In this document: positions 22,214 through 32,584 of the stretch, in pieces | Numbering within the stretch: the stretch's first letter is position 1 | Layout: each line of letters opens with the position of its first letter | DNA from: Deinococcus taeanensis | GTDB taxonomy: Bacteria; Deinococcota; Deinococci; Deinococcales; Deinococcaceae | DNA: 64,000 bases | Direction: 5' to 3' | NCBI RefSeq assembly: GCF_020229735.1 | Contig: NZ_CP083455.1 | Location: 1,701,001 to 1,765,000 of the forward strand | Notes under the pieces: model-generated | The model's input: the letters and a program-made list of their open reading frames with translations, nothing else | Told to the model about the DNA's origin: nothing | The model's database searches: none | Translations under genes and position numbers: made by a program

Positions 22214-22474
22214 ATGAACGTCACCCGTCACTTCAGTGACACGCGGACGGATTCGGGCCGCGTGAGAATCCTCGTGCAGTCAGGTCTGGTCGTGCTGGAC
22301 GTTGAGGGACCGGGCTGGCATCACCGCAGTACACACGTTGACCTGTCAGACGCAACACTGGAACTGGCGTGGTTGCCGCAGGTGAGCGGGGCGCTGTACG
22401 CAGAAGCGCTGCAGGACCTGTCGTGGCGTCTGCGGGTGGAGCGCTCGCCGCTGGACCTCCCCGGCGCCGCCTGA
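22214..22474 (+). CDS. Small uncharacterised protein
   Basis: The 86-residue product (MNVTRHFSDTRTDSGRVRILVQ...) has no recognised motif, no signal peptide and no membrane segment. It appears to be a small mixed alpha/beta domain. Evidence that it is real: a TAAGCT box 6 nt before the ATG, and a strong bidirectional terminator 36 nt after its stop, shared with the convergent gene at 22559-22918. Confidence 0.55.
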   Translation: MNVTRHFSDTRTDSGRVRILVQSGLVVLDVEGPGWHHRSTHVDLSDATLELAWLPQVSGALYAEALQDLSWRLRVERSPLDLPGAA

Positions 22475-22510
22475 GTACAACGCAGCCTGCGCTGGCCTCA
22501 GGCGGCACCG

Positions 22511-22547
22511 GGCAGAGGGCACTTCCTGATCAGAAGTGCCCTCTGCC
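22511..22547. terminator. Bidirectional terminator, 15-bp perfect stem
   Basis: Positions 22511-22525 pair exactly with 22533-22547 around a 7-nt loop, between two convergent small genes. Confidence 0.8.
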
Positions 22548-22558
22548 TGTGTGTGGCC

Positions 22559-22918
22559 TCAGCGGACGAACCAGATCAGCAGGCGCGCCGCCTGCCCCTG
22601 ACCTTCGAGCGCGTACGCGAAGGCCGCCCAGGCCAGCAGGCGGGGATGCTGCTCCGGTGGAGCGTGGGTGAGGAGGGTGGCAAGATCGGCGGCGGTCAGG
22701 GTGGTGCGGCCGATGATCTCGCCGTCCTCGAACAGGGTCTCGGCGCTCACCTGAAGGCTGGTCACGTCCGGGTGGCCCAGGTTGGCGAGCCCGGCGCGTT
22801 CGAGCAGAGTCAGGAATTCCTGGGCGCCGTCCATGAGGAAACGGGCCTCTCCGGTCCAGTCACTGCCGGTCTCGGGAGCCGCACAGGATTCACAGAAGAT
22901 GTAGGCCAGGGCAGGCAA
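22559..22918 (-). CDS. Uncharacterised 119-residue protein
   Basis: I do not recognise the family. The product begins MPALAYIFCESCAAPE, with a CxxC pair near residue 9 that could bind a metal. It continues with helical segments (FLMDGAQEFLTLLERAGLANLG; LTAADLATLLTHAPPEQHPRLLAWAAFAYALEG). No signal peptide or membrane span is seen. The gene is flanked by a strong terminator at its 3' end and stands alone on this strand. Confidence 0.65.
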   Translation of the reverse strand: MPALAYIFCESCAAPETGSDWTGEARFLMDGAQEFLTLLERAGLANLGHPDVTSLQVSAETLFEDGEIIGRTTLTAADLATLLTHAPPEQHPRLLAWAAFAYALEGQGQAARLLIWFVR

Positions 22919-23072
22919 GGACTCCTCCGTCGTTCACGCCGAGCTAATCACACCCGCGTGAGGACCACACTCAGGGAAGCTCAAGCTGCCTCTCAGAGAG
23001 AAGGCGGGAGACAAGCGCAGCGATCCCCCAGACGCCGCTCAAGGAAGCCCGGCGACCCCTGCCTCTGGCCCG

Positions 23073-24263
23073 TTACTGGACGCCGACGGCGCGCTGCGCT
23101 TCGGGATTTGTGTCACCGCGGTTCAGGACAGCGTCCGCGTCGGGCCACTGGATGATTTCGAAGCGGCTGTTGCGGATGGCGGGGGTGTACCCGGCGTCCA
23201 CGGCAATGCGGATCAGTTCGCGGACCGTGGCGTGGTGTCGGCCGTGACCGCCCGCAGCAGAGACCACGTTCTCTTCGAGCATGGTGGACCCCAGGTCGTT
23301 CGCGCCGTAGTACAGGGCCGCCTGCGCAACCTTGAACCCCTGTGCAGGCCAGGACGCCTGCACGTTCGGGATGTTGTCCAGGGCGATGCGGGCAATGGCG
23401 AGTTGCTGCAGGTACTCGTGGGCGGTGGCGCCGGGGGCCTTGCCGTGCAGGCGGGTGTGCTCGGTCTGGAGGGTCCACATGGCGAACCCGGAGAAGCCGT
23501 TGCCGCCGTACGCGGCGAGGGCGCGGTCCTGCTGCTCTCTGGTCTTGATGAGGTGCGCGGCGCGCTGCGCGTACGTTTCGCCGAAGCCGATCACCATGGT
23601 GGAGATGGTGTACAGCCCCTTGCGCTGCGCGGCGTCGATGATGCGGAACCAGTCGTCACTGCGGATGCGGGCGGGCGCTGCGCCGGCCCGCACGTCGTCC
23701 TCGAGGATCTCGCCTCCCGCGCCGGGCAGGCCGTCGAGGCCCGCGGCGATGAGGGTGTCGAGCAGGTCGTCCAGGTTCAGCCCGAAGGTCTTTTCCATGA
23801 ACAGCACTTCTTCCGGTGAGAACGCGTCGATCCGGATGGTCGGGTGGTGCGCTTTGACGTGCCGCAGCAGCCCGGTGTAGTAGTCCAGGCCCAGTTCGGG
23901 ATTCACGCCGCCCTGCAGCAGGATGCGGGTGCCGCCGACCGCCTCGAGTTCACGGATCTTGTCGCTGATCTGCTCGTAGGTGAGGGTGTAACTGTCTTTC
24001 TGGCGGCGGGTGCGGTAGAAGGCGCAGAAGTTGCACCCGACGTTACAGATGTTGGTGTAGTTGATGTTCCGGTCGATCAGGAACGTGACGGTGCCAGGGT
24101 CACGGCGTTTCAGGCGCAGGCCGTGGGCCACGGCGGCCACGTCCGGGAGGGGCAGGTGGTACAGGGCCTCGATGTCGGCCGGGCTGAGGCGTTCCCCGCG
24201 CGCCGCCCGGTCGAGCAGGTCGGCGCCGGTCGCGGGGGTGATGGTGGGGGCGGGAGCGGTCAT
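23073..24263 (-). CDS. mqnC: Cyclic dehypoxanthinyl futalosine synthase MqnC (radical SAM)
   Basis: MqnC is the radical-SAM enzyme that cyclises dehypoxanthine futalosine in the futalosine route to menaquinone. The 396-residue protein has Cys73-x3-Cys77-x2-Cys80 (NICNVGCNFCAFYR) for the [4Fe-4S] cluster. It also has FLIDRNINYTN, GGTRILLQGGVNPELGLDYY and GLDGLPGAGGEILEDDVR, which favour MqnC over its paralogue MqnE. The start at 24263 is supported by a TACGCT box 6 nt upstream and by the family N-terminus. The frame runs on upstream without a stop into a MarR-like sequence; I treat that as a separate broken gene. No other mqn gene is in the window. Confidence 0.92.
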   Translation of the reverse strand: MTAPAPTITPATGADLLDRAARGERLSPADIEALYHLPLPDVAAVAHGLRLKRRDPGTVTFLIDRNINYTNICNVGCNFCAFYRTRRQKDSYTLTYEQISDKIRELEAVGGTRILLQGGVNPELGLDYYTGLLRHVKAHHPTIRIDAFSPEEVLFMEKTFGLNLDDLLDTLIAAGLDGLPGAGGEILEDDVRAGAAPARIRSDDWFRIIDAAQRKGLYTISTMVIGFGETYAQRAAHLIKTREQQDRALAAYGGNGFSGFAMWTLQTEHTRLHGKAPGATAHEYLQQLAIARIALDNIPNVQASWPAQGFKVAQAALYYGANDLGSTMLEENVVSAAGGHGRHHATVRELIRIAVDAGYTPAIRNSRFEIIQWPDADAVLNRGDTNPEAQRAVGVQ

Positions 24264-24789
24264 ACGCGGAGCGTAGCACCGGGCCGGGCGGGCATTGGTC
24301 TCTGTGGGCACGGAACTGCGCCGGGCCGGGCGGGTGCGCCGACGGGGCGGGTGCAGACAGGCTGGGCAGGTGCACAGGGTGGTCAGCTGGGCTGCGCTGA
24401 GGTGCTTGAACTGCCGGGCGTGCAGGGCCGTGCTGGGTGGGACGATGCGGGCGAGCAGCGTGCGTCCCTGGGCGGTGAGGCGCGTGGTGACAGCGCGCCG
24501 GTCAGGCCGGTCGCACGAGCGCGTGATGTGCCCGGCGGCCTGAAGGCGGGTGAGGAGCCGGGTGACGTCCGGGTCGCGCTCGAGGAGGCGCCCGCTGATG
24601 TCGCTTCGGGTGAGGCTGGCCTCACCTGCGCCGCGCAGGATGCGCAGGACGTTGAACTGCGGCGCGCTGAGGCCGCACTCCCGCAGAAGGTCAGCAGCCT
24701 CGCACTGCGGCCTGAGGGCCACACGTTGCAGAGCGAGGTAGGCGCAGTGTTGCAGGCTGCCGGTGGCGCCCGGCTCGGGGGGTGGGCAT
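24264..24789 (-). pseudogene. Broken MarR-family regulator gene upstream of mqnC
   Basis: A MarR winged helix is clear: GLSAPQFNVLRILRGAGEASLTRSDISGRLLERDPDVTRLLTRLQAAGHITRS then DRRAVTTRLTAQGRTLL. The natural ATG at 24789 (MPTP...) is out of frame with it. Removing one G from the six-G run at 24777-24782 restores an unbroken N-terminus ending LQHCAYLALQRVALRPQ. The 3' end has lost its stop as well: the frame passes through about 35 arginine/proline-rich residues straight into mqnC. It is either a decayed gene or a sequencing error. No regulatory link to mqnC is shown. Confidence 0.65.
24270..24275 (-). promoter_or_regulatory. -10 box TACGCT of mqnC
   Basis: TACGCT ends 6 nt before the mqnC ATG at 24263. 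It supports an independent start for mqnC rather than a MarR-MqnC fusion. Confidence 0.5.
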
Positions 24790-24920
24790 GCTGCTCAAAG
24801 CGGCGGGGCTGGGGGGCGCGACGCCGCGCCCGGTCAGGTGGAACGGTTGGGGGCGCCTGGAGGTTGAGGTGCGGCTCAAAGGTGAGGCGGCTGCATTTAC
24901 GGGCGACGGCCGGGCAGACG

Positions 24921-24926
24921 TATAGT
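24921..24926 (+). promoter_or_regulatory. -10 box TATAGT of the gnd-zwf-opcA operon
   Basis: TATAGT lies 53 nt before the gnd ATG, giving a transcript with a real 5' UTR and an AGGAGG site, unlike most genes here. TTTACG at 24896-24901 is a weak -35 candidate. Confidence 0.5.
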
Positions 24927-24949
24927 GCAGCACGTTGAGGCACGGCGCT

Positions 24950-24961
24950 GGAAGCGCTTCC
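24950..24961 (+). promoter_or_regulatory. LacI-family-like operator in the gnd 5' UTR
   Basis: GGAAGCGCTTCC is a perfect 12-bp palindrome with the central CG typical of LacI/GalR-family operators. It sits inside a larger hairpin (24939-24945 with 24960-24966) between the -10 box and the ribosome-binding site. A repressor bound here would block elongation. The regulator is not in the window. Confidence 0.5.
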
Positions 24962-24979
24962 GTGCCAGGAGGTCACACC

Positions 24980-26046
24980 ATGAACATCGGCATGATTGGA
25001 CTGGGCAAGATGGGCGGCAACATGGTTCTGCGCCTCACCCAGGCAGGGATTCAGGTCACGGGGTACGACCGCAGCGAAGCGTCTGTGGCGCAGATCGAGC
25101 GACAGGGCGCGCGCGGCGCGCGCAGCATGGAGGACCTCATTGATGCAGTTGGCCTGCCCGGCCAGCGGGCCGTGTGGGTTATGGTGCCGGCCGGGCCGAT
25201 CACGCAGAGCGTCATTGACGACCTCGCGCAGCGGCTCGCGCCCGGCGACATCATCATCGACGGCGGCAACAGCAACTACAAAGACAGCATGCGCCGCGCC
25301 GAGGAACTCGCCGCGCACGGCATTCACTTCGTGGACGTCGGCACGTCGGGCGGCGTGTGGGGCCTCAAGGAAGGCTACGCCATGATGATCGGCGGCGCCG
25401 AGGAAGCCGTGGAGCGCCTGCGCCCGGTGTTCGAGGCGCTCGCGCCCGCCGCGGACCGCGGGTGGGGCCGCATGGGTCCGGCCGGCAGCGGCCACTACGT
25501 CAAGATGGTGCACAACGGCATCGAGTACGGCATGATGCAGGCCTACGCCGAGGGGTTCGAGCTGATGAAAGCGCACCAGAGCTTCAACCTGGACATGGCG
25601 CAGATTGCCGAACTGTGGCGGCACGGCAGCGTGGTCCGCTCCTGGCTGCTGGACCTGACTGCCGAGGCGCTGAACAACAAAGCCGAGTTCGAGAAACTCT
25701 CGGATTACGTGGCCGACAGCGGCGAGGGCCGCTGGACAATCATCGACTCCATCGAACTGGGCGTTCCCACCCCGGTGATCACGCTGGCCACGCAGATGCG
25801 CTTCCGCAGCCAGCAGGAGGTCAGTTACGCCGGGCAGATGCTCTCCGCGATGCGCCGCGCCTTCGGGGGGCACGCGGTCAAGACGATCGAAACGCCCCGC
25901 CAGGAGGGCCTGGTTCCGGAGGTGGCGCCCGGCGATCACCCCAGCGTCGCGGCGCCGGAGAACATCGGCGTGACCGCCAGCAGCGGCGAGGGCAGCGCCG
26001 CGGAACAGCTCGGCGAGACCGGGCAGCAGCGCGTGAAAGGTGACGC

Positions 26047-26050
<4 letters not shown>
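24980..26050 (+). CDS. gnd: 6-phosphogluconate dehydrogenase (decarboxylating)
   Basis: This enzyme converts 6-phosphogluconate to ribulose 5-phosphate with reduction of NAD(P)+. The 356-residue protein is the shorter type. It has the N-terminal dinucleotide motif [30 protein letters not shown], and the catalytic block [25 protein letters not shown]. The C-terminal ~40 residues are an acidic, low-complexity extension. ATG at 24980 is set by AGGAGGTC 8 nt upstream. Its stop overlaps the zwf start (GTGA), so the oxidative pentose phosphate enzymes are translationally coupled. Confidence 0.95.
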
Positions 26051-27731
<1,681 letters not shown>

Positions 27732-27750
27732 AGCGCGCGGGAGAACACGC

Positions 27751-28695
27751 ATGACGTACGCCACCGACCTGAAACCCCTGGGCCCCGTGGACACCACGGT
27801 CCGTAAGGCGCAGCTCACGCTGGATGAACTGTGGGCGCAGACGACCGTGGAAACCCGCGCCTACACCGGCAACATGATCGCCCTGACAGTCCGGCAGCAC
27901 CTCAGGCGCGTGCAGGAGGCCCTGGCGGGCCTGGAGGGCCGGTACGCGGGCCGGCAGATCATCGGCGTGATGGACGGCACGGACGACCTGACCGTGCACG
28001 CCAGCCTGGTGCCGCAGACAGGCGGCCTGTACGTGGAACGCCTGACGCTGGAAGCCAGCCCGGAGCAGCTGCAGGGCGCGATCCTGCCACTGATCCGCCC
28101 CGCCACCGTGAACCACGTGTGGTGGGGTGCCGACAGCCGGCCAGGGGGCACGCTGCTGGCCGAACTGACCGAGATTGCCGATCAGGTGATCGTGGACAGT
28201 CTCACGCTGGACATGCCGCCGTCGTGGCACTACGCGCTGGCCGACCTGGGCTGGAGCCGTTCGGCCCCGTGGCGCGAAGCACTCGCGCAGCTGTTCGACA
28301 GTCCGGACGCCGCGCAGCAGCTGCCGCGCGTGACGCACCTGACTGTGCGTTACGCCGGGAAGAAGGACCTGCCGGCGCGGCTGTTCGCGGGATTCATTGC
28401 CAGCACGCTGGGCTGGCCGGACCTGAGTACCGTGGAGTTCCGCGCCGGGCGCTGCGGCCGGGAGAACGGCGACCTGTGCGGCGTGGAACTGCGCGGTGAA
28501 GGCGTGCTGTTCAGCCTGAAAGCCGAGCGTGCCGAGGTGGTCCAGACCCACTGCCGCTGGGAGAACGTGCAGCGCACCACCGAGGTGCACGTGCCCAGCA
28601 TGACCCTCGCGCAGGGCCTGGCGCGCGTCATGGCGCGCCCTGAACGCGGTGAGGTGTTCGAGGCGGCGTGGGCCCTGGCGAAACAGACCCTGTAA
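27751..28695 (+). CDS. opcA: Glucose-6-phosphate dehydrogenase assembly protein OpcA
   Basis: OpcA-family proteins are needed for full activity of Zwf in cyanobacteria and actinobacteria. The 314-residue product has [48 protein letters not shown] and the conserved [28 protein letters not shown] region. It begins 19 nt after the repaired zwf stop, completing the gnd-zwf-opcA operon. Linkage to zwf makes the assignment firm. Confidence 0.92.
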   Translation: MTYATDLKPLGPVDTTVRKAQLTLDELWAQTTVETRAYTGNMIALTVRQHLRRVQEALAGLEGRYAGRQIIGVMDGTDDLTVHASLVPQTGGLYVERLTLEASPEQLQGAILPLIRPATVNHVWWGADSRPGGTLLAELTEIADQVIVDSLTLDMPPSWHYALADLGWSRSAPWREALAQLFDSPDAAQQLPRVTHLTVRYAGKKDLPARLFAGFIASTLGWPDLSTVEFRAGRCGRENGDLCGVELRGEGVLFSLKAERAEVVQTHCRWENVQRTTEVHVPSMTLAQGLARVMARPERGEVFEAAWALAKQTL

Positions 28696-28708
28696 TGCGT
28701 CCCGAGCC

Positions 28709-28744
28709 GGGGCCGCCGCGTTCAGCGTGCGGCCCCTCTCCTTT
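28709..28744 (+). terminator. Terminator of the gnd-zwf-opcA operon
   Basis: GGGGCCGC (28709-28716) pairs with GCGGCCCC (28729-28736), with three further inner pairs. TCTCCTTT follows. Confidence 0.7.
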
Positions 28745-28776
28745 GCCAGGCGGCGACCGCGGCATACTGCGGCCCG

Positions 28777-29910
28777 ATGACCCTCTCCCCTGCTGAGCAT
28801 CTGGCCGACCTGGCGCGCACCCTGGGTGCGGACGCCGCAGGCTGGACGGCCGCGCAGGTTCCTGCGTCAGCCATTGCGGAGTACGCCGGGTGGCTGAACG
28901 CCGGGCGTCACGCCGGCATGACCTACCTGGAACGGCAGCTGCCTGTCCGGGCCGACCCCGCGCAGCGCCTTCCGGGCGTGCAGAGCGTGCTGGTCCTGGG
29001 CGTGTCGCATGCGTTCGGGCCGCCTGCACGGCCCACAGGCGGCGTGCGGGTGGGGCGCGTCGCGCGCTACGCGTGGACGCCCGACTACCACGAACAGGTG
29101 CAGCCGGTCCTGACGCGCCTGGAGCAGGAGGCAGCGCGGCTGGGCGTGCGGGCGCGCGGGTACGTGGATCACGGGCCGGTCATGGAGCGGCTGTTCGCGG
29201 GCGGGGCGTTCCTGGGGTGGCGCGGAAAATCCGGGATGCTGGTCAGCACGCAACTGGGGGCGTTCGTCACCCTGGCCGTGCTGCTCACCGATCTGCCCTT
29301 GGCAGAAGCCGGGGCGGCGCACCCCGACCGGTGTGGCCGCTGCCTGCGCTGTGTCACGGCGTGCCCCACCGGCGCGATCGGGCCGGACCGCGCGATCGAC
29401 GCGCGGCGCTGCGTGTCGTACCTGACGATCGAGCACCGTGGACCGGTGCCTCACGAGTTCCGGCCTGGGGTGGGCGAGTGGCTGCTGGGCTGCGACGTGT
29501 GCAGTGAGGTCTGCCCCTGGACAGGCCGCGCGGGGCCTCTCGCGCGGCTGCTGCAGCCGGACCCGGAGCTGGCCTTTCCCGACCTCACCCGCTTTTTCGG
29601 CGTGAGTGAACGGGAATTTGAGCGGCAGTGGGCGGGCACCGCGTTCCTGAGACCGCGCCGCAAGGGCATGGCCCGCAACGCCCTGACCGTGCTCGGCAAT
29701 ACCCGCGCGCCTGAAGGCTGGCCGGTCCTGCAGGCGGGCGCCCAGGACCCGGCCTGGGAGGTCCGGGAGGCCGCCGCGTGGGCCCTCGGCCAGTGGGAGG
29801 AGCGCCGGGCGCTCGCGCCCCTGATGAACGACCCACACGAGGCGGTACGGGCCACAGCGCAGGCCGCATTCCAGGACCACCCTGCTGTGCCGGCCGGGTC
29901 AGGACCGTGA
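28777..29910 (+). CDS. queG: Epoxyqueuosine reductase QueG
   Basis: QueG reduces epoxyqueuosine to queuosine in tRNA using cobalamin and two [4Fe-4S] clusters. The 377-residue protein has the two ferredoxin-like cysteine sets CGRCLRCVTACP and CDVCSEVCPW, plus VRVGRVARYAWTPDYHE and the PVMERLFAGGAFLGWRGKSGMLV core. The C-terminal part (after about 300) carries HEAT-like repeats (GWPVLQAGAQDPAWEVREAAAWALGQW), normal for this family. A CATACT box lies 8 nt before the ATG. Confidence 0.96.
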   Translation: MTLSPAEHLADLARTLGADAAGWTAAQVPASAIAEYAGWLNAGRHAGMTYLERQLPVRADPAQRLPGVQSVLVLGVSHAFGPPARPTGGVRVGRVARYAWTPDYHEQVQPVLTRLEQEAARLGVRARGYVDHGPVMERLFAGGAFLGWRGKSGMLVSTQLGAFVTLAVLLTDLPLAEAGAAHPDRCGRCLRCVTACPTGAIGPDRAIDARRCVSYLTIEHRGPVPHEFRPGVGEWLLGCDVCSEVCPWTGRAGPLARLLQPDPELAFPDLTRFFGVSEREFERQWAGTAFLRPRRKGMARNALTVLGNTRAPEGWPVLQAGAQDPAWEVREAAAWALGQWEERRALAPLMNDPHEAVRATAQAAFQDHPAVPAGSGP

Positions 29911-29951
29911 GGTCCTTTAGAAACTGTGAAGCGGCGCGCCTCACAGGCCAC

Positions 29952-29957
29952 TACCAT
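29952..29957 (+). promoter_or_regulatory. -10 box TACCAT of the glutaminyl cyclase gene
   Basis: TACCAT ends 6 nt before the GTG at 29964, which supports that start. Confidence 0.45.
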
Positions 29958-29963
29958 GGGAAG

Positions 29964-30800
29964 GTGCGTGCCCGTGCCCTGCTCCTCCTGCTGATGACTC
30001 TCCCCGCCCTGAATGCCCGGGCACAATCCCCCACGCCGGTCCTGAAAGCCACCGTCACGGCCCGCTACCCACACGACCGCAACGCCTTCACGGAAGGTTT
30101 CCAGTACCTGGGCAGCGGCGTCGTCATGGAAAGCACCGGGATCACCGGGCAGTCCGGCGTGCGCCGCGTCGACCTGAAAACCGGGAAGGTCCTCTCGCAG
30201 GTCGGGACGCCCATCGCCACGGCCTTCGGTGAGGGCGTCACCGTCCTCGACGGCGCCGCGTACCACCTCACCTGGCAGGAGGGCGTTGCCATCGCCTTTG
30301 ACAGCGGCACCCTCAAGGAAACCGGCCGGTTCCGCTACACCGGCGAAGGCTGGGGCCTCACGCACGACGGCAGGCAGCTGATCATGAGCAACGGCAGCGC
30401 CACCCTGTCCTGGCGGGACCCCCGCACGTTCCGCGTGCGGCGCACCGTGCAGGTCACCGACCAGGGACAGCCTGTGAAGAATCTCAACGAACTCGAGTAC
30501 GTGCAGGGCAACGTGTACGCCAACGTGTGGCTCACCGACCGCATCGCCCGGATCGACCCGCAGACCGGCAAGGTCACCGCCTGGATCGACGTGTCTGAGC
30601 TGACGCGCGAGGCCAGTGTGGCCGCCACCAAAGCCGGCCGGCCCCTCACCTTCGACGACGTGCCCAACGGCATCGCGTTCATTCCGGAGCGCGGCACCCT
30701 GCTCCTCACCGGGAAACGCTGGGCCACCGTCTTCGAGGTGAAGGTCGCGGGCCTCAAAAGTGAGGATCCGGGCGTCGCTGGCCGCGCCCCGCGCCGCTGA
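29964..30800 (+). CDS. Glutaminyl-peptide cyclotransferase, secreted
   Basis: This 278-residue protein belongs to the beta-propeller glutaminyl cyclase family, which converts N-terminal glutamine to pyroglutamate. A signal peptide (MRARALLLLLMTLPALNARA) is followed by the hallmark YPHDRNAFTEGFQYLG. Other repeats are GVTVLDGAAYHLTWQEGVAIAFD, GEGWGLTHDGRQLIMSNGSATLSWRDPRTF, LNELEYVQGNVYANVWLTDRIARIDPQTGKV and FDDVPNGIAFIPERGTLLLTGKRW. The GTG at 29964 is chosen because it puts the signal peptide at the N-terminus and follows a -10 box. The frame is open further upstream but overlaps queG. Confidence 0.88.
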   Translation: MRARALLLLLMTLPALNARAQSPTPVLKATVTARYPHDRNAFTEGFQYLGSGVVMESTGITGQSGVRRVDLKTGKVLSQVGTPIATAFGEGVTVLDGAAYHLTWQEGVAIAFDSGTLKETGRFRYTGEGWGLTHDGRQLIMSNGSATLSWRDPRTFRVRRTVQVTDQGQPVKNLNELEYVQGNVYANVWLTDRIARIDPQTGKVTAWIDVSELTREASVAATKAGRPLTFDDVPNGIAFIPERGTLLLTGKRWATVFEVKVAGLKSEDPGVAGRAPRR

Positions 30801-30809
30801 CCCGTCGGC

Positions 30810-31430
30810 TCAATGCAGCTGGGCGCTCACGGTCGCCCACACCAGCTCGGCAAGCTCATCCTCACCCCGCGTGGCGTCCAGTGTCAGGAACCGCGCGGGG
30901 TCCCGCGCGGCCAGCGCCTGAAAGCCCGCCCTGACCCGCTGATGAAAGGCAAGGTCGGCGCGCTCCAGCCGGTCCGGCTGGCCGCGCCGCGCGGCGCGCT
31001 CCAGCCCCACGGCCGGGTCCAGGTCCAGCAGCACCGTCACGTCTGGGGTCAGGCCGCCGGTCACCACGCCCGTCAGGTCCTGCAGCAGCGCAGCAGGCAG
31101 GCCCCGCCCGGCACCCTGGTACGCCAGACTGGAATCCGCGTACCGGTCGCAGACCACCACCGCCCCACGCGCCAGCGCCGGCCGGATCACATTCACGACC
31201 AGCTGGGCGCGACTCGCGGAGTACAGCAGGAACTCCGGTAGCGCGTCGATGCTGAGGGCCGGGTCAAGCAGGACTTCCCGCACCCGTGTGCCCAGGGGCG
31301 TGCCTCCCGGTTCGCGCGTCACCACGTGTGGAACGCCCGCCTGGTCGAGCCGCGCGACCAGGCGCGCCAGCTGCGTGCTTTTCCCGGCGCCCTCCGGACC
31401 CTCAAAGGTCAGGAACAGCCCCGGGCTCAC
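30810..31430 (-). CDS. tmk: Thymidylate kinase Tmk
   Basis: Tmk phosphorylates dTMP to dTDP. Walker A is FEGPEGAGKST and the DRY-type motif is CDRYADSSLAYQGAGRGLP. REPGGTPLGTRVREVLLD and a LID region RRGQPDRLERADLAFHQRV follow. The Arg-rich LID places it in the E. coli-like or bacterial class. The GTG at 31430 is preferred because it overlaps the stop of the upstream Nif3-like gene by 4 nt (GTGA) and gives the family N-terminus SPGLFLTFEG. An in-frame ATG at 31460 would add 10 residues. Confidence 0.94.
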   Translation of the reverse strand: MSPGLFLTFEGPEGAGKSTQLARLVARLDQAGVPHVVTREPGGTPLGTRVREVLLDPALSIDALPEFLLYSASRAQLVVNVIRPALARGAVVVCDRYADSSLAYQGAGRGLPAALLQDLTGVVTGGLTPDVTVLLDLDPAVGLERAARRGQPDRLERADLAFHQRVRAGFQALAARDPARFLTLDATRGEDELAELVWATVSAQLH

Positions 31431-32218
31431 AGGCCGGTGGGGTGATGCAGGAACTGCCACTGCAGGCCGAACTCATCCTCCAGTCGCGCGGCCAGCGCCC
31501 GGACCCCGAACACTTCCGTTTCGTAGTGCCCGGCGTACACCACATTCACGCCGTACTCAAACGCATCATGGAAGTGCTTGTGCTCCGGCTCGCCGGTCAG
31601 CAGGGTGTCGAGCCCCAGGGCGGCCGCCTCGGCGATACTGCCCGCCCCGCCGCCACTGAGAACACCCAGGCGCCGCACGGTCGGAGACCGGCCGCCCCCA
31701 TGCACGAGGCAGATTTCTCCCGTGAGCTTCTGCACGCGATCCGCGAAGTCCTGCAGGGACTGCTCGAACGGCAGCTCCCCCGCCAGACCGATCCGCGTCC
31801 CGGCCCACTCCCCGAACGGTTGAAGGTTCTGCAACGTCAGCGCTCGGGCAATCATGGCGTTGTTCCCCACCTCCGGATGCGCGTCCAGCGGAATATGGGA
31901 GACGTAGACGTTCAGGTCGGCCATCAGGGCCGCTCGCACCCGCTCCCGGTGCGGACCGGTAAGCGCGAGCGGCTGCCCCCAGAACAGACCGTGATGGGCG
32001 ATCAGCAGGTCCGCGCCACTGTCCGCAGCATGCTGAAGGGTCTTCAGGCTGGTGTCGACACTGACCGCCACCCGGCGGATAAGCTCGGTCCCTTCAATCT
32101 GAAGGCCGTTGAGGCTGGGATCCCGGAACGCGGAGACGTTCAGGTACTCGCCCAGCCAGCGCACGAGAACATCACGCGGCACCTCGCCGCGCGGAGACAC
32201 TGGAGAAACATCCGACAT
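31427..32218 (-). CDS. Nif3/YbgI-family dinuclear metal-binding protein
   Basis: This 263-residue protein of the NIF3 (DUF34) family is a putative metal-dependent hydrolase or metallochaperone of unsettled function. Family blocks are DPSLNGLQIEG, AVSVDTSLKTLQHAADSGADLLIAHHGLFWG with the metal-binding HH pair, YVSHIPLDAHPEVGNNAMIA, and the C-terminal LLTGEPEHKHFHDAFEYGVNVVYAGHYETEVFGV with the second metal set. The ATG at 32218 is supported by a TAGAAT box 7 nt upstream. It is translationally coupled to tmk. Confidence 0.93.
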   Translation of the reverse strand: MSDVSPVSPRGEVPRDVLVRWLGEYLNVSAFRDPSLNGLQIEGTELIRRVAVSVDTSLKTLQHAADSGADLLIAHHGLFWGQPLALTGPHRERVRAALMADLNVYVSHIPLDAHPEVGNNAMIARALTLQNLQPFGEWAGTRIGLAGELPFEQSLQDFADRVQKLTGEICLVHGGGRSPTVRRLGVLSGGGAGSIAEAAALGLDTLLTGEPEHKHFHDAFEYGVNVVYAGHYETEVFGVRALAARLEDEFGLQWQFLHHPTGL

Positions 32219-32225
32219 GACAGGC

Positions 32226-32231
32226 ATTCTA
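32226..32231 (-). promoter_or_regulatory. -10 box TAGAAT of the Nif3-tmk operon
   Basis: TAGAAT ends 7 nt before the ATG at 32218. Confidence 0.5.
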
Positions 32232-32281
32232 GGCCGCCAGCCCACCCAGACCCCAGCAGCGGTTACGGTTGGCCCACTGCC

Positions 32282-32316
32282 AAAAAAGCATCACCCACGG
32301 GTGATCCGTGGGTGAT
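32282..32316 (-). terminator. Intrinsic terminator after tRNA-Met
   Basis: An 11-bp perfect stem (32306-32316 with 32290-32300, 5-nt loop) is followed on the minus strand by GC and six Ts. It begins 5 nt past the tRNA CCA. Confidence 0.9.
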
Positions 32317-32320
32317 CTCT

Positions 32321-32397
<77 letters not shown>

Positions 32398-32400
32398 TTG

Positions 32401-32425
32401 AAAAAGCCCCGCCTGGGTGCGGGGC
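32401..32425 (-). terminator. Intrinsic terminator between tRNA-Ala and tRNA-Met
   Basis: GCCCCGC (minus strand, 32419-32425) pairs with GCGGGGC (32406-32412) and is followed by five Ts. It lies in the 36-nt gap between the two tRNA genes, so tRNA-Met must depend on read-through or on its own unrecognised promoter. Confidence 0.8.
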
Positions 32426-32432
32426 GTTCCTC

Positions 32433-32510
<78 letters not shown>

Positions 32511-32542
32511 GTTTGTTCTCTGGCCTCGTTTGAGGCTCAGAT

Positions 32543-32571
32543 AGATTAACAGCGGTCTTTGAAGCTGTCAA
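32543..32571 (-). promoter_or_regulatory. Consensus promoter of the tRNA-Ala/tRNA-Met unit
   Basis: On the minus strand TTGACA (32566-32571) and TAATCT (32543-32548) are separated by exactly 17 nt. The predicted start is about 27 nt before tRNA-Ala. Confidence 0.85.
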
Positions 32572-32584
32572 CTTGCGCGGGCGC

